Below are positions 25,649 to 34,992 of a stretch of DNA of 64,000 nt, in pieces. The DNA is taken from the NCBI GenBank assembly GCA_000424365.1, contig AUJT01000004.1, positions 33,372-97,371 of the forward strand, given 5' to 3'. A program made the translations under genes and the position numbers. Under the pieces are notes generated by a model. That model did no database searches. It was not told the origin of the DNA and saw nothing but the letters and a program-made list of their open reading frames with translations. Each line of letters starts with the position of its first letter. The first letter of the stretch is position 1. The DNA comes from Lachnospiraceae bacterium NK4A144 (lineage in GTDB: Bacteria; Bacillota; Clostridia; Lachnospirales; Lachnospiraceae).

Positions 25649-26965
25649 TTACAGTCTCCAATAAATGTATCCTGCGTTTTCGTATGTCTTTCGGTCAAGT
25701 ATGCCCTTAACATCAGAAAGGATCTTTGAATGATCATTCTTTCCATACATCTTATCAAAGTCCGCAGGTGTAAGATCAGCAAATACGTCATGCTGAACTG
25801 CAAGGATAACTGCGTCACAATCCTTGATATCTTTGATATCAGTAAACTTTACGCCATAAAGCATCTCTGCTTCCTGTGCGTCTGCCTCAGGATCTGCGAT
25901 CATAGGATCGATTCCATACTCACGAAGTTCATTTACTATATCAATAACTTTTGTATTTCTCGTATCAGGGCAATTTTCCTTAAATGTAAATCCAAGGATA
26001 GCCACACGTGCATTTCGTACAGGAGCTTCTGCCTTTATCAGATTCTTAACAAGACTCTCTGCCACATACTTGCCCATATCATCATTAATACGGCGTCCTG
26101 ACAGGATTATCTGACTATGATATCCAAGCTGTTCTGCCTTATATGTAAGATAGTACGGATCGACACCGATACAATGACCGCCAACAAGTCCCGGGAAGAA
26201 ATGCAGGAAATTCCACTTTGTTCCCGCTGCCTTAAGAACCGCCTGTGTATCGATTCCCATTCTGTTAAAGATCATTGAAAGCTCATTCATGAAAGCTATA
26301 TTGATATCTCTCTGACTGTTCTCGATAACCTTTGCAGCCTCAGCGACCTTTATGGACTCTGCTCTGTATACACCTGCAGCTACAACAAGGCTGTATGTAT
26401 TTGCGATCTCCTCGAGAACCTCATCATTCATTCCGGAAACGATCTTTGTGATGGTCTCAAGACGGTGAACCTTGTCACCCGGGTTTATTCTCTCGGGAGA
26501 ATATCCTACAAAGAAGTCTTCTCCGCATTTCATTCCTGATTCTTTTTCAAGGATAGGAACACAGATATCTTCTGTAACACCCGGATAAACTGTTGACTCA
26601 TATACTACGATGGATCCCTTTGTGAGATTTCTTCCGAGTGTATGGCTTGCGCCCTCAACCGGTCTGAGATCAGGTGTATGATCAGAATTAACAGGAGTCG
26701 GAACAGCAACGATATGAAACTTTGCTTCTTTAAGTCTTTCTTCGTTAGAAGTAAAGTCAACCGCAGAATTCTTAACTCCCTCGTTTCCAACTTCATTAGT
26801 CGGATCTATACCCGCTTTATATTTTTCAATCTTGTCATTGTTTATATCAAAACCGATCACATCGATATGCTTTGAAAATGAAACTGCTATCGGCATACCG
26901 ACATATCCCAGTCCAACCAGTGATAATTTAGTTCTGTGATTTACCAGATCTTCATAAACAGACAT
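25649..26965 (-). CDS. UDP-N-acetylhexosamine 6-dehydrogenase (TviB/WbpO-like)
   Basis: 438 residues. NAD-binding LVGLGYVGMPIAV, VYESTVYPGVTED, the catalytic Cys in VGGHCIGVDPYYL and GFTFKENCPDTRNTKV mark the TviB/WbpO branch, which oxidises UDP-GlcNAc or UDP-GalNAc to the uronic acid. The start at 26965 is preferred to 26989 because AAGGAAATT lies directly before it. Together with the 4-epimerase at 20197 it would supply UDP-GalNAcA, an acid that the TupA-like and CapA proteins could use as amidation site (inference). Confidence 0.85.
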   Translation of the reverse strand: MSVYEDLVNHRTKLSLVGLGYVGMPIAVSFSKHIDVIGFDINNDKIEKYKAGIDPTNEVGNEGVKNSAVDFTSNEERLKEAKFHIVAVPTPVNSDHTPDLRPVEGASHTLGRNLTKGSIVVYESTVYPGVTEDICVPILEKESGMKCGEDFFVGYSPERINPGDKVHRLETITKIVSGMNDEVLEEIANTYSLVVAAGVYRAESIKVAEAAKVIENSQRDINIAFMNELSMIFNRMGIDTQAVLKAAGTKWNFLHFFPGLVGGHCIGVDPYYLTYKAEQLGYHSQIILSGRRINDDMGKYVAESLVKNLIKAEAPVRNARVAILGFTFKENCPDTRNTKVIDIVNELREYGIDPMIADPEADAQEAEMLYGVKFTDIKDIKDCDAVILAVQHDVFADLTPADFDKMYGKNDHSKILSDVKGILDRKTYENAGYIYWRL

Positions 26966-27029
26966 AATTTCCTTCCATTCCGGAATCAACCATGACTCCG
27001 CCTCTTATTTATTTACAAAAACCAATTCA

Positions 27030-28103
27030 TTATACACTCTTAGCTGTTAAATGGCAAAACAGTTTTAATGTCCTGCCTACCCGCGATCTCCAAAAGTTGT
27101 AACCTGCAAGCACGATCCAGTTGTTTATTTTATCTGTTCCCAACACCGGACTGCCCTTCATTGAGCCTTCTTTTACCAGCTTAATGTATTCTTCTGAACG
27201 ATAATCTTTTTCCGGCATTTTTTCCGGAAATGGTGACTCACCGAGTATTATCGATTTCTTTTCAGTTCTGTCATACATTATAGTCATAGTGCTGAATGTA
27301 TGATCTTCCGTGTCGTAACCCACCATCAGACCATAGTCACAACGATTTTTTATCTCTGACGGAAAAACCTTATTATAACCATCTCTGCGTCCCGCAAAAT
27401 AAAAATTACCTAATGAGTAAAATACAGGTTTTCCATGCCTTATTTCATACGGCTGAGGACAATGGGTATGATGTCCGATCACCATTTTTACCTGTTCTAT
27501 CTCACAAAGTTTATCTGCAAGCTCGATATCAAAAGGCATAGGATACATACTGTACTCAAATCCCCAATGCATCACAGGTATGATCGCCGTGTCTGGGTTT
27601 TCTGCAGCAAATCTCCGTATGATCTTTAGTATAAGCTCATTATCTCTTGGAGCACATCCGCCGTGTCGTTCACCTGCATACACGGTTTCCTCTTCTTTCC
27701 ATCCAAAATTAAATATTGCTGTATCACTATTTTTTTCTTTTATGATCGCAGGTCTGCAGGCTTCCTCCAGATCTTTCCCGGCTCCTGCGGTCTGTATTCC
27801 TGCTTTATTGAGCGCTTTGATAGTATCTCTCATACCACTTTCACCATAGTCCATCGTATGGTTATTAGAAAGCATGACAGCAACTGTTCCAAGTTCTGAT
27901 AATATTTCTATGCTTTTCGGATTTTGCGCCAATAGAACTCCACGCTTTTTTATAGGTTTATAGGATGTATCCGGAGCGTAAACTCCTTCATAATTTATGA
28001 CCGGACAAAATTGCTTTTCTTTGAAGCAGGCGGCAATAGCTTTAATATCCTCACTCTGCCCGGCGTGATCATAAAAGAAATCTCCGGTGAATAATAATTT
28101 CAT
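27030..28103 (-). CDS. CapA family metallophosphatase-like protein
   Basis: 357 residues. Metal-site motifs of the PGA_cap/CapA family: FTGDFFYD, NYEGVY, LSNNHTMDYGE, VMHWGFEYS and VIGHHTHCPQPYE. CapA takes part in poly-gamma-glutamate capsule formation, but many CapA proteins in polysaccharide loci have unknown roles. Here there is no signal peptide and no CapB/CapC partner, so it may act inside the cell. It is the first gene of the operon that continues through the dehydrogenase, SGNH and neu genes; its GGGAG ribosome site is good. Confidence 0.8.
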   Translation of the reverse strand: MKLLFTGDFFYDHAGQSEDIKAIAACFKEKQFCPVINYEGVYAPDTSYKPIKKRGVLLAQNPKSIEILSELGTVAVMLSNNHTMDYGESGMRDTIKALNKAGIQTAGAGKDLEEACRPAIIKEKNSDTAIFNFGWKEEETVYAGERHGGCAPRDNELILKIIRRFAAENPDTAIIPVMHWGFEYSMYPMPFDIELADKLCEIEQVKMVIGHHTHCPQPYEIRHGKPVFYSLGNFYFAGRRDGYNKVFPSEIKNRCDYGLMVGYDTEDHTFSTMTIMYDRTEKKSIILGESPFPEKMPEKDYRSEEYIKLVKEGSMKGSPVLGTDKINNWIVLAGYNFWRSRVGRTLKLFCHLTAKSV

Positions 28104-28128
28104 GTCTGCAACTCCCTTTTCAGCGCAG

Positions 28129-28157
28129 TTGATAATTACTGATTTTCAAACTATAAT
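28129..28157 (+). promoter_or_regulatory. Sigma-A promoter of the radical SAM gene
   Basis: TTGATA (28129-28134), a 17-bp spacer and a perfect TATAAT (28152-28157). Transcription would start near 28164, about 35 nt before the ATG at 28200. Confidence 0.8.
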
Positions 28158-28199
28158 GGACTCTTGATCATAAAAAACGACCAGAAAGGCATTCTAAAA

Positions 28200-29072
28200 A
28201 TGAGTACATACTTTGAGAGAATCTTTAAGCCCTGCTTTAATGAGCTTATGAATATTATCCCGGGAAAGAAAAGTCTCTCGCAATACATGCGTATGGTGGG
28301 TAATCTCATCATACCGGGAAAAACTATATATCCCGATATCGTTATGGTCATCACTACGCGCTGCTCACTTAAGTGCAAAAACTGTAATAATCTGATGCCC
28401 TGCTACGATAAGCCGTATCATATTGATGCGGATCAGATCATAAGCGACATTGACCGCCTTTTGGAAAATACCGATATGATCCTGAAATTCGGACTTATCG
28501 GAGGCGAGCCTTTTGTTTACCCCGAGCTTTCTAAGGTACTGACTCATGTACTTAAGAGCGACAAGATAATGTACGTTTCGTTAACAACAAACGGAACCGT
28601 TATCCCAAACAGTGATCTGTTAAAGCTCATGGAAAATCCAAAGGTCATTGTCGAACTTAGCGACTATGGATTAAAAACTCAGAAGATCGATGAAATGATG
28701 CGCATACTTGCCGAACACAATATCAAGTGTGTTCCTGACAAGGTTTCAATGTGGGTTAGCCCCGGCGGAACCGAATTCAGAGGAAAAGACAAAGTACAGC
28801 TCGCAAAAGAATATCAAAACTGTTATTCATCAAAGTACTGCCACACAGTCCTTAACGGCAAAATCTTCCTTTGTGCACGCGGCGCCCATCTATATGACCT
28901 GGGCTTCATGAAGAGTGATCATGATTATTTTGACATCCGTATCCCACGCTCAAAGAAAGATTTTAACAAAACGCTTCAGAATTTCCTTTTGAGCGATTAC
29001 GCAGATGCCTGCAACTACTGTGATCACGCACTGAAAATACCTGTAAAGCCCGGCGAGCAAAAAGAAGATTGA
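28200..29072 (+). CDS. Radical SAM protein with second Fe-S cluster region
   Basis: 290 residues. The CX3CX2C motif is TRCSLKCKNC (Cys55, 59, 62), followed by GLIGGEPFVYPEL (the GGE motif). A C-terminal set of cysteines (NCYSSKYCHTVL, FLCARG, ACNYCDHA) is SPASM/twitch-like and could hold an auxiliary cluster. The start at 28200 follows AAAGG; an upstream TTG at 28164 falls at the predicted transcription start. It stands alone between its own promoter and terminator. Radical SAM-SPASM enzymes of similar size in capsule loci act on sugars or peptides; the substrate here is unknown. Confidence 0.78.
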   Translation: MSTYFERIFKPCFNELMNIIPGKKSLSQYMRMVGNLIIPGKTIYPDIVMVITTRCSLKCKNCNNLMPCYDKPYHIDADQIISDIDRLLENTDMILKFGLIGGEPFVYPELSKVLTHVLKSDKIMYVSLTTNGTVIPNSDLLKLMENPKVIVELSDYGLKTQKIDEMMRILAEHNIKCVPDKVSMWVSPGGTEFRGKDKVQLAKEYQNCYSSKYCHTVLNGKIFLCARGAHLYDLGFMKSDHDYFDIRIPRSKKDFNKTLQNFLLSDYADACNYCDHALKIPVKPGEQKED

Positions 29073-29075
29073 TAC

Positions 29076-29110
29076 AAAGAATCCGGTACAAAAAGCCGGA
29101 TTCTTTTTAT
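29076..29110. terminator. Terminator between the radical SAM and GT2 genes
   Basis: AAAGAATCCGG (29076-29086) pairs with CCGGATTCTTT (29096-29106), followed by T residues on the plus strand and preceded by A residues, so it can serve both converging genes. Confidence 0.85.
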
Positions 29111-30042
29111 TTTCCTCTTTTCTTCATTTCATGTTCAATTCTGTACTTTCCCTGTATCAGAAACCACTGTGGGGATATAAAAAGAGATCTGACATAATGC
29201 CCTAATGCGCATATAAAGATTTTCAGACTTTTTTCCTGAGATGCTCCTTCCCTCATGTAATGGGCAATGTGAAATTCCACATTGAAACGGGCATCCCGGT
29301 CCTTGATTATATCTTCTTTGTATTTCTTATATAGAAGCCTGTGCGCTTCCACATTTTTTCTCCAGTTAAGTGTTATCTGCCCTGCATCGTGCGCCTTATG
29401 GTACTGATAAAGTCCCTCCGGCACTCCTATTACAGGAAAACTCCTGCTGATCCGGAGCCACATCTCATAATCCTGTCTTGCCGGCATATCTGTGTCAAAC
29501 ATTCCAACTTTTTCAAAGGTTGCCGCAGGGACCATTGCCTGAGATGTCGTACCTATCCGGTCTTCATGAAGAAGCTCACGGTAAGTTGCATTAGGGACAA
29601 AATTATGTCCATGGATAATACCTCTTACCGGCGGATCTGTCCTCTCATCTATCCTGTACCCATCCGAATAACAAAGACCTGCTTCAGGATTAGCTTTAAG
29701 ACACTCAACCTGTTTTTCTACTTTTTCAGGAAGCCACTCATCGTCATCATCGAGAAATGCTATATACTTTCCCTTTGCATGACGTATTCCCGTATTTCTC
29801 GCATACTGGGCTCCGTGACCACCTTCTGTGGGGATCACCTGTATTTTTTCTGAAAGCTCCTTTACTTCCAGAAGTCCCTTCGAGAACAACTCGCTTCCTT
29901 CTCCGCGGTTATCATCGATTATCAATATTTCCATCACAGGACATGTCTGGGAAAGAATGCTCTTTACTGCCCTTCCTACCGTGTCCTTATCTCTCTTATA
30001 ACTGGTTATAACTGCGCTGACCTGCGCTTTTTTCTCTGACAC
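29107..30042 (-). CDS. Family 2 glycosyltransferase
   Basis: 311 residues of GT-A fold: VSAVITSYKRDKDTV at the N-terminus, IDDNRGEGS, ARNTGIRHAKGKYIAFLDDDDEW for the metal-binding DDD. No membrane segment apart from a weakly hydrophobic stretch near the C-terminus. It adds a sugar to a lipid-linked repeat unit in the cytoplasm; donor and acceptor are unknown. It is the last gene of a minus-strand run, and its start abuts the stop of the GT-C gene upstream. Confidence 0.82.
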   Translation of the reverse strand: MSEKKAQVSAVITSYKRDKDTVGRAVKSILSQTCPVMEILIIDDNRGEGSELFSKGLLEVKELSEKIQVIPTEGGHGAQYARNTGIRHAKGKYIAFLDDDDEWLPEKVEKQVECLKANPEAGLCYSDGYRIDERTDPPVRGIIHGHNFVPNATYRELLHEDRIGTTSQAMVPAATFEKVGMFDTDMPARQDYEMWLRISRSFPVIGVPEGLYQYHKAHDAGQITLNWRKNVEAHRLLYKKYKEDIIKDRDARFNVEFHIAHYMREGASQEKSLKIFICALGHYVRSLFISPQWFLIQGKYRIEHEMKKRGK

Positions 30043-31641
30043 TTAATTCTGCCTTTCAAAAACATATAATCCGATATTTTTATCGAAAGATGTCTGTTCC
30101 CACTCATTACCGAGAAGTTCTGTATAAACATCAGGTTTACCGCTCATTACCTGATAGATGTATATCTTATCAGCTGCGTCAAATCGTTCTTTGATATCAT
30201 CATCACCATTTGACACTACATGGAGTTCCTCGCCTTTTCCGCCGTATTCCATGTAATACTCTTCAAAGCCGTCCGCATTTGCCCTGTTAGCGTTTATCGC
30301 TACAACAGTATTTCCGCTCTGTATCGAATCAATCGCATCCTCAGAAGACAATATCTCATCTCTTACATTTCCATAAGTATTGTCATACGGTGCACTTACT
30401 TCTTCCTTTACGTCATAATAATAATTTGGTGCTCCGATAAAGAAAAGGATCATAAGCACTACAGAACTATATATCATAAACTGGGTATAGCTTATCTGCA
30501 GTCCGTCTTTTGTTACTTTGTCAGAATCAGTAAATACATCGCTTCTGATACTTACGCGTATAACAAATTCAATTATATCCTGCAGGATCAGGCTCACTGT
30601 AAGGAGTGCCGCCGGAACAACCGACAAAAAATAACGTATTACAAAAATGCCGCCATTTGATGCTATATGCGCACTGTATATATAATCGCCTATAACAAAT
30701 GCAAGGGGCATCATTGCAAACCCAAGCCTAAGAAAACCTTTATAAAAGTCCGGTCTTAACTGAAGAATTCTCCAAACCGATGCCATTACTGCCGCGATCA
30801 TTCCCAGTATCAGAAGGATATAGATCGGTTTATCGTTACTCACAAGGAACATGAGTGCAATCGGTATTGATTCAAAAGTTGGTGTTTTGGGCCAAAACTC
30901 TGAAAGGTTCATTGTTCTCCGGATGAGCATCAGTATAAACCAGGGAAGAAGCGTACCACCGGCGATCACATACGAAAATATCGTGCAGATCCTGATCCTC
31001 TTTGCGATGAGTAAAACCACATCCATAAGAAAAAGGTAAACGATCATTATACAGCCAAAATAGTGTGACCATGCAAGTCCTGTCATGGCAAGTCCAAGCA
31101 CAATAACGCCTTTCCAGGATTCACGTCCCTGCTCTTCCTGTCTTTTTATGTAATAAAAAAGAACCATTGCTGTAAACAGCATCCAGAATGCATGGACACG
31201 GAATGTTAATCCGCATTTCTGCATGATAGTTGCTGAACTGCACGAGAGCACAGCCATGATATAACCTGTGTACTCATCGCCTATGGCAACAGCCATTTTT
31301 ATCAAAAAAATGATCGCGCCTGTTGTGAGAAGAACGGTTAAAAACCTCATCCATCCTTCCCCGTATGGAACTACTCTGTACCAAACAGCCGCAAGCAGTG
31401 GAAACAATGGGAGATTTGTCACTTCACTTGTCAGATAATAATCGAGTATCCCTCCAACTCCCAGTTTCTTGGCTATGAATCCTATCTGCGATACTTCATC
31501 AAGATTAAAATACTGTCTTCCCATGAAGTGAACCGAAAACATAAACTGGATAAAGATAAATATCCCGCATATAAGCCAAAAGTGATGCTTTTTTATTGGT
31601 GTCAGTATCGTTGTTTCCTTTTTTGCTCTTCTCTCAGTCAT
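30043..31641 (-). CDS. GT-C type membrane glycosyltransferase (GT39/ArnT-like)
   Basis: 532 residues with about 10-12 membrane segments and an outside C-terminal domain of about 110 residues. FNLDEVSQIGFIAKKLG in the first outside loop carries the acidic DE pair expected in GT-C enzymes that use polyprenyl-phosphate sugars. It is likely to add a sugar outside the membrane, with a donor such as that made by the GtrB-like enzyme at 35999. It overlaps the GT2 gene at 31634 by 8 bp. Confidence 0.68.
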   Translation of the reverse strand: MTERRAKKETTILTPIKKHHFWLICGIFIFIQFMFSVHFMGRQYFNLDEVSQIGFIAKKLGVGGILDYYLTSEVTNLPLFPLLAAVWYRVVPYGEGWMRFLTVLLTTGAIIFLIKMAVAIGDEYTGYIMAVLSCSSATIMQKCGLTFRVHAFWMLFTAMVLFYYIKRQEEQGRESWKGVIVLGLAMTGLAWSHYFGCIMIVYLFLMDVVLLIAKRIRICTIFSYVIAGGTLLPWFILMLIRRTMNLSEFWPKTPTFESIPIALMFLVSNDKPIYILLILGMIAAVMASVWRILQLRPDFYKGFLRLGFAMMPLAFVIGDYIYSAHIASNGGIFVIRYFLSVVPAALLTVSLILQDIIEFVIRVSIRSDVFTDSDKVTKDGLQISYTQFMIYSSVVLMILFFIGAPNYYYDVKEEVSAPYDNTYGNVRDEILSSEDAIDSIQSGNTVVAINANRANADGFEEYYMEYGGKGEELHVVSNGDDDIKERFDAADKIYIYQVMSGKPDVYTELLGNEWEQTSFDKNIGLYVFERQN

Positions 31642-32695
31642 ATTTCCGTACCACTGTATTCCTTAAAATATTCTCCATTTTTCTCACCATAAAGAGAAAC
31701 CCTATCTTCTTTTTACGGATCAAATGCAGCTGCATCCGGTCAAACAGTCCCATTCCTGATACATCTACATTTTTAATGGCTTCTCTGTACGGTTCTCTCT
31801 CTATCAGTCTGTGAAAGCCGGTAATCCTCGTTCTTTCAGATTCCTTATTTAAGGGATGTGTATAAAACAGCTCCTGATACTCTCCTGTCAGGACCTTATA
31901 ATACTTTCGATTAACAGCATTTATAAAACGACTGTCCTTTTCATACTTCTCAGTAAATTTCCTGTACTCGGAAAGCGTCTTTTCCATGATATCCACGATA
32001 TCAGGGTTAAACCTCTTACTCACCGAACTGCCCGATATCCTGTAATGGTATCCGAGATAAGGATAGTATCTGAATTTGCTGCTGTGTTCTATAAGGTGCA
32101 GTACAAATACCGTATCCTGTCCCTTCTTAAGCCCCGGAGTGTATCTCACCTGACCATCCTCTATAGTCTGCCTCCTGATGAGTTTTCCCCATGGAGCGCC
32201 AACCTCTACGGGGCCCAGCAGGGGATTTCCCTCAAGCACAGCGAGCTCCAGTGTTTCTCGATTCCACAGACGTTCATCCGGATCCTGAAGCACCCTGTTC
32301 ATTTCACGATTTGTATAACTCGTTGCATATCCAAAAAACAGTATATCAGCCGGATCCCGTTCCATTTCAGTGAGAATGTTTTTTAGACAATCTCCCGATA
32401 TCCAGTCATCTCCGTCTACAAAGAGAACATATTCGCCGGAAGCATTATCAAGCCCCGTATTTCTCGCAACAGAGGTTCCGCCGTTTTCCTGATGAATGAC
32501 TCTGAGGCACGTATTTTTATTCTGAAGCTCATCCAGTACCGCAGCTGTTTCAGCTTTTGACCCGTCATCTACGGCTATCACTTCAAAACTGCCTTTTTCC
32601 ATTCCGCTCTGTGTTTCGAGGCTTTCGATACATTTTTCGAGATATTCTTTTTTTATGTTATATACCGGAATTATTATTGATATTTTTGCTGCCAT
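31634..32695 (-). CDS. Family 2 glycosyltransferase
   Basis: 353 residues. KISIIIPVYNIKKEYLEKC, VIAVDDGSKAET and GEYVLFVDGDDWISGD show a GT-A fold with a DGDDW metal site, the common CpsJ/EpsH-like type. The C-terminal 100 residues are basic and may rest on the membrane. AGGAAATAGAA precedes the ATG. Repeat R4 copy 2 lies between it and the gene upstream. Acceptor unknown. Confidence 0.82.
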   Translation of the reverse strand: MAAKISIIIPVYNIKKEYLEKCIESLETQSGMEKGSFEVIAVDDGSKAETAAVLDELQNKNTCLRVIHQENGGTSVARNTGLDNASGEYVLFVDGDDWISGDCLKNILTEMERDPADILFFGYATSYTNREMNRVLQDPDERLWNRETLELAVLEGNPLLGPVEVGAPWGKLIRRQTIEDGQVRYTPGLKKGQDTVFVLHLIEHSSKFRYYPYLGYHYRISGSSVSKRFNPDIVDIMEKTLSEYRKFTEKYEKDSRFINAVNRKYYKVLTGEYQELFYTHPLNKESERTRITGFHRLIEREPYREAIKNVDVSGMGLFDRMQLHLIRKKKIGFLFMVRKMENILRNTVVRKYD

Positions 32696-32705
32696 TTCTA
32701 TTTCC

Positions 32706-32785
32706 TATCCGCGTGCGTCGCATCCTATACACGCAGTTCATTTTTTTGCTTATAGGAATCTCAGCGAAATTTCCTATAAGTAAAA
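32706..32785. repeat. Repeat R4, copy 2
   Basis: The blocks CCGCGTGCGTCGCATC and TATACACGCAGTTCA are followed by CTTATAGGAAT (32749-32759) and its complement ATTTCCTATAAG (32769-32780). Order and sequence match the copy at 13865. The stop codon of the YfhO-like gene at 32761 lies in the loop of this hairpin, so its last residues (TYRKFR) are coded by the repeat. Confidence 0.65.
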
Positions 32786-34989
32786 AATAACATGACCACC
32801 GATATCAGCGATACTATCGCTGATACATAGAAGATCTTAGGCTGCTCGTACTTTATCACAACTTTTACATCTTCACCTGCCGGTACCCTGACCTTTAGCA
32901 TACCGCTTTCCCCTGCTTCTACACCGGTCTCTCTGACCGAAAGATCCTCAGCTGTCAGATATGCGTGATAACCTTTGTAGAAAGTCACAGGAACAAGGAT
33001 ATCCGAATCATCATCTGCTGTATATGTAAATGTGACCTTTGAATCCTTTTTATAATAGTCAGAAATCTGCGCCGTTTCGCTTTCAGCTTCCTTTGAAAAG
33101 CCATTTTCGTTATATCCTGACGGAACATAGTCAGGCGGGAAATGATCCCCGGTATCTGGCGAAAACGCTGTGATAAAATCCTCTTTTGCCGTACAGATAG
33201 AGTCTATCGCCAGACATGAACTGAATATCCCGAATACTACAAGCGCGATCATCACGGCTTTTCTGTATTTTGACAGCTCATGCAGACGCACGCACATGAT
33301 CGTTCCCGAAAAAACGATCAGTGATTCCGCCACCTGCTGGAAACGTATCGGAAACTGAAACATACTTATGACGCGATCTATCATACTGAATTTTTGCAGG
33401 GTCTGCCATGGGAACCATGTAGTGGCCATGAACAGGGCAAAAGCTCCTGTAACATACATGAGTACCAGATATCTCTCAGTCTCATCCTTTTCCTTTTTAC
33501 AGAGGATGAACAAAATACCTATCACAAGGCAGATAATCCCGGTAAAACCGATGTTTAAGCTTCCCTCGTGGTAATAACCCGTGGACTGCCCTCTTGTTCC
33601 CCAGGAATATCCGTCTCCCTGAGTCACCATAAAGAGCTGCGCCGGAAAGATCGCCATATTAGAAAAATCCCTGACTGCCAGTGATGCAGCTGTATCAATA
33701 TCCGACAGATAATAATAAATAAAAGGTACTATAGTAAACAGACTTAAACCTGTAAAAACCGCTGCTGACAATAAAAATGCAGCAACTCGCCCTTCCTTAA
33801 TGCACTTTGGCGCATAAACCAGGCAAAAGAACACACATACAACAATCCACATTATGATACTCAGTATGTGGGACGCCATAACACCGCTCATTCCTACTGC
33901 CAGCATCCACCACTGTTTTTTATCGCCCTCGATCATTTCATACAGACCGGCTATTATCAATGGTACAAAAACCATGGCAAGAGCTTCTCCGATCACCTCT
34001 CTGGTATACAGACAAAATATCCTATAGGACATAGTCGAATAAACCAGTGTAGTCAGGAGCGCATGTGTATCTCTGCCCGTGATACGCTTCGCACTGTACC
34101 ATGCAGAGACTATGGTCCCGAGATTTATTAAAACCACTAATGTCTTAAATGCTGTGGAAAGAGAGACTCCGAAAAGTCTTAGACATGCAGGAATATATAA
34201 GAAAAGCGACGGATACATACTTCCGATCATTCCTTTTCCTTCATTAGCCTGAGTGTATAACTGAACCGGAAACTGTCCTGCCCTGAGTTCATGCATCATT
34301 CCCTCTACTCTTGCCAGATGGAAATTCATATCCTTACCGGTTATAAAGAGATCACTGTAATCAGGATAGTTTATAAAAATAAAGAAAAGAAATAAGGCTA
34401 TCGGAATCCATTGTTCACTTAAGGGCTTTGAAAGAAAATCCTTCTTTCTCATCCAATGACCGATAAACAATACAGTCATGATCAACACGATACCAAAGTA
34501 TATGGAATCAGTCCAAAAACAGAAGTCCGCTCTAAGATATGCATGCTTTAGCGTTACCGTTCCGCTTCCCGGATAGAGATAGTCTATCACCAGATCATAC
34601 CGGTCATCATCCAAAGAAAACGGGATCCGTGTCAGTGTCTCAGAAGACGGGATCACCCATGTCTTTATGACTTCATCCCCGTCTTTCATCACAGCCTCAA
34701 AATCCGTATCTCCCTGATGATCCAGCTCAAGTGTATAACTTCCTTTTCCCAGATGAATTGCCGGCATCCTGCTGATAAGCGCATCTTCTTTTAACGGTGA
34801 CTCACCATGAATTGTCAGAACGCCATTTGTATAGTCAGCCTCTTCTGCTGATTCTTCAAACTTATAGATGTCATAATATATCTCATCATCCATCTGAAAA
34901 TTCAAAAAAGCCGTCATGGCGATCAATATGATCAATATCATCTCGATTGCCCATATCTTCTGTTTTCCGGTTAATCCCAATTTTTTCAT
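32761..34989 (-). CDS. YfhO-like polytopic membrane protein (742 aa)
   Basis: Layout: one N-terminal membrane segment, an outside beta domain (about 30-155), then about 12 membrane segments, a second outside domain (about 610-710) and a last membrane segment. FHLARVEGMMHELRAGQFP in the first long loop and SMYPSLFLYIPACLRLFG are typical of YfhO/GT-C relatives. YfhO proteins take sugars from undecaprenyl phosphate to surface polymers. The GtrB-type synthase lies two genes upstream. The C-terminus ends inside repeat R4. Confidence 0.65.
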   Translation of the reverse strand: MKKLGLTGKQKIWAIEMILIILIAMTAFLNFQMDDEIYYDIYKFEESAEEADYTNGVLTIHGESPLKEDALISRMPAIHLGKGSYTLELDHQGDTDFEAVMKDGDEVIKTWVIPSSETLTRIPFSLDDDRYDLVIDYLYPGSGTVTLKHAYLRADFCFWTDSIYFGIVLIMTVLFIGHWMRKKDFLSKPLSEQWIPIALFLFFIFINYPDYSDLFITGKDMNFHLARVEGMMHELRAGQFPVQLYTQANEGKGMIGSMYPSLFLYIPACLRLFGVSLSTAFKTLVVLINLGTIVSAWYSAKRITGRDTHALLTTLVYSTMSYRIFCLYTREVIGEALAMVFVPLIIAGLYEMIEGDKKQWWMLAVGMSGVMASHILSIIMWIVVCVFFCLVYAPKCIKEGRVAAFLLSAAVFTGLSLFTIVPFIYYYLSDIDTAASLAVRDFSNMAIFPAQLFMVTQGDGYSWGTRGQSTGYYHEGSLNIGFTGIICLVIGILFILCKKEKDETERYLVLMYVTGAFALFMATTWFPWQTLQKFSMIDRVISMFQFPIRFQQVAESLIVFSGTIMCVRLHELSKYRKAVMIALVVFGIFSSCLAIDSICTAKEDFITAFSPDTGDHFPPDYVPSGYNENGFSKEAESETAQISDYYKKDSKVTFTYTADDDSDILVPVTFYKGYHAYLTAEDLSVRETGVEAGESGMLKVRVPAGEDVKVVIKYEQPKIFYVSAIVSLISVVMLFFTYRKFR

Positions 34990-34992
34990 GAA

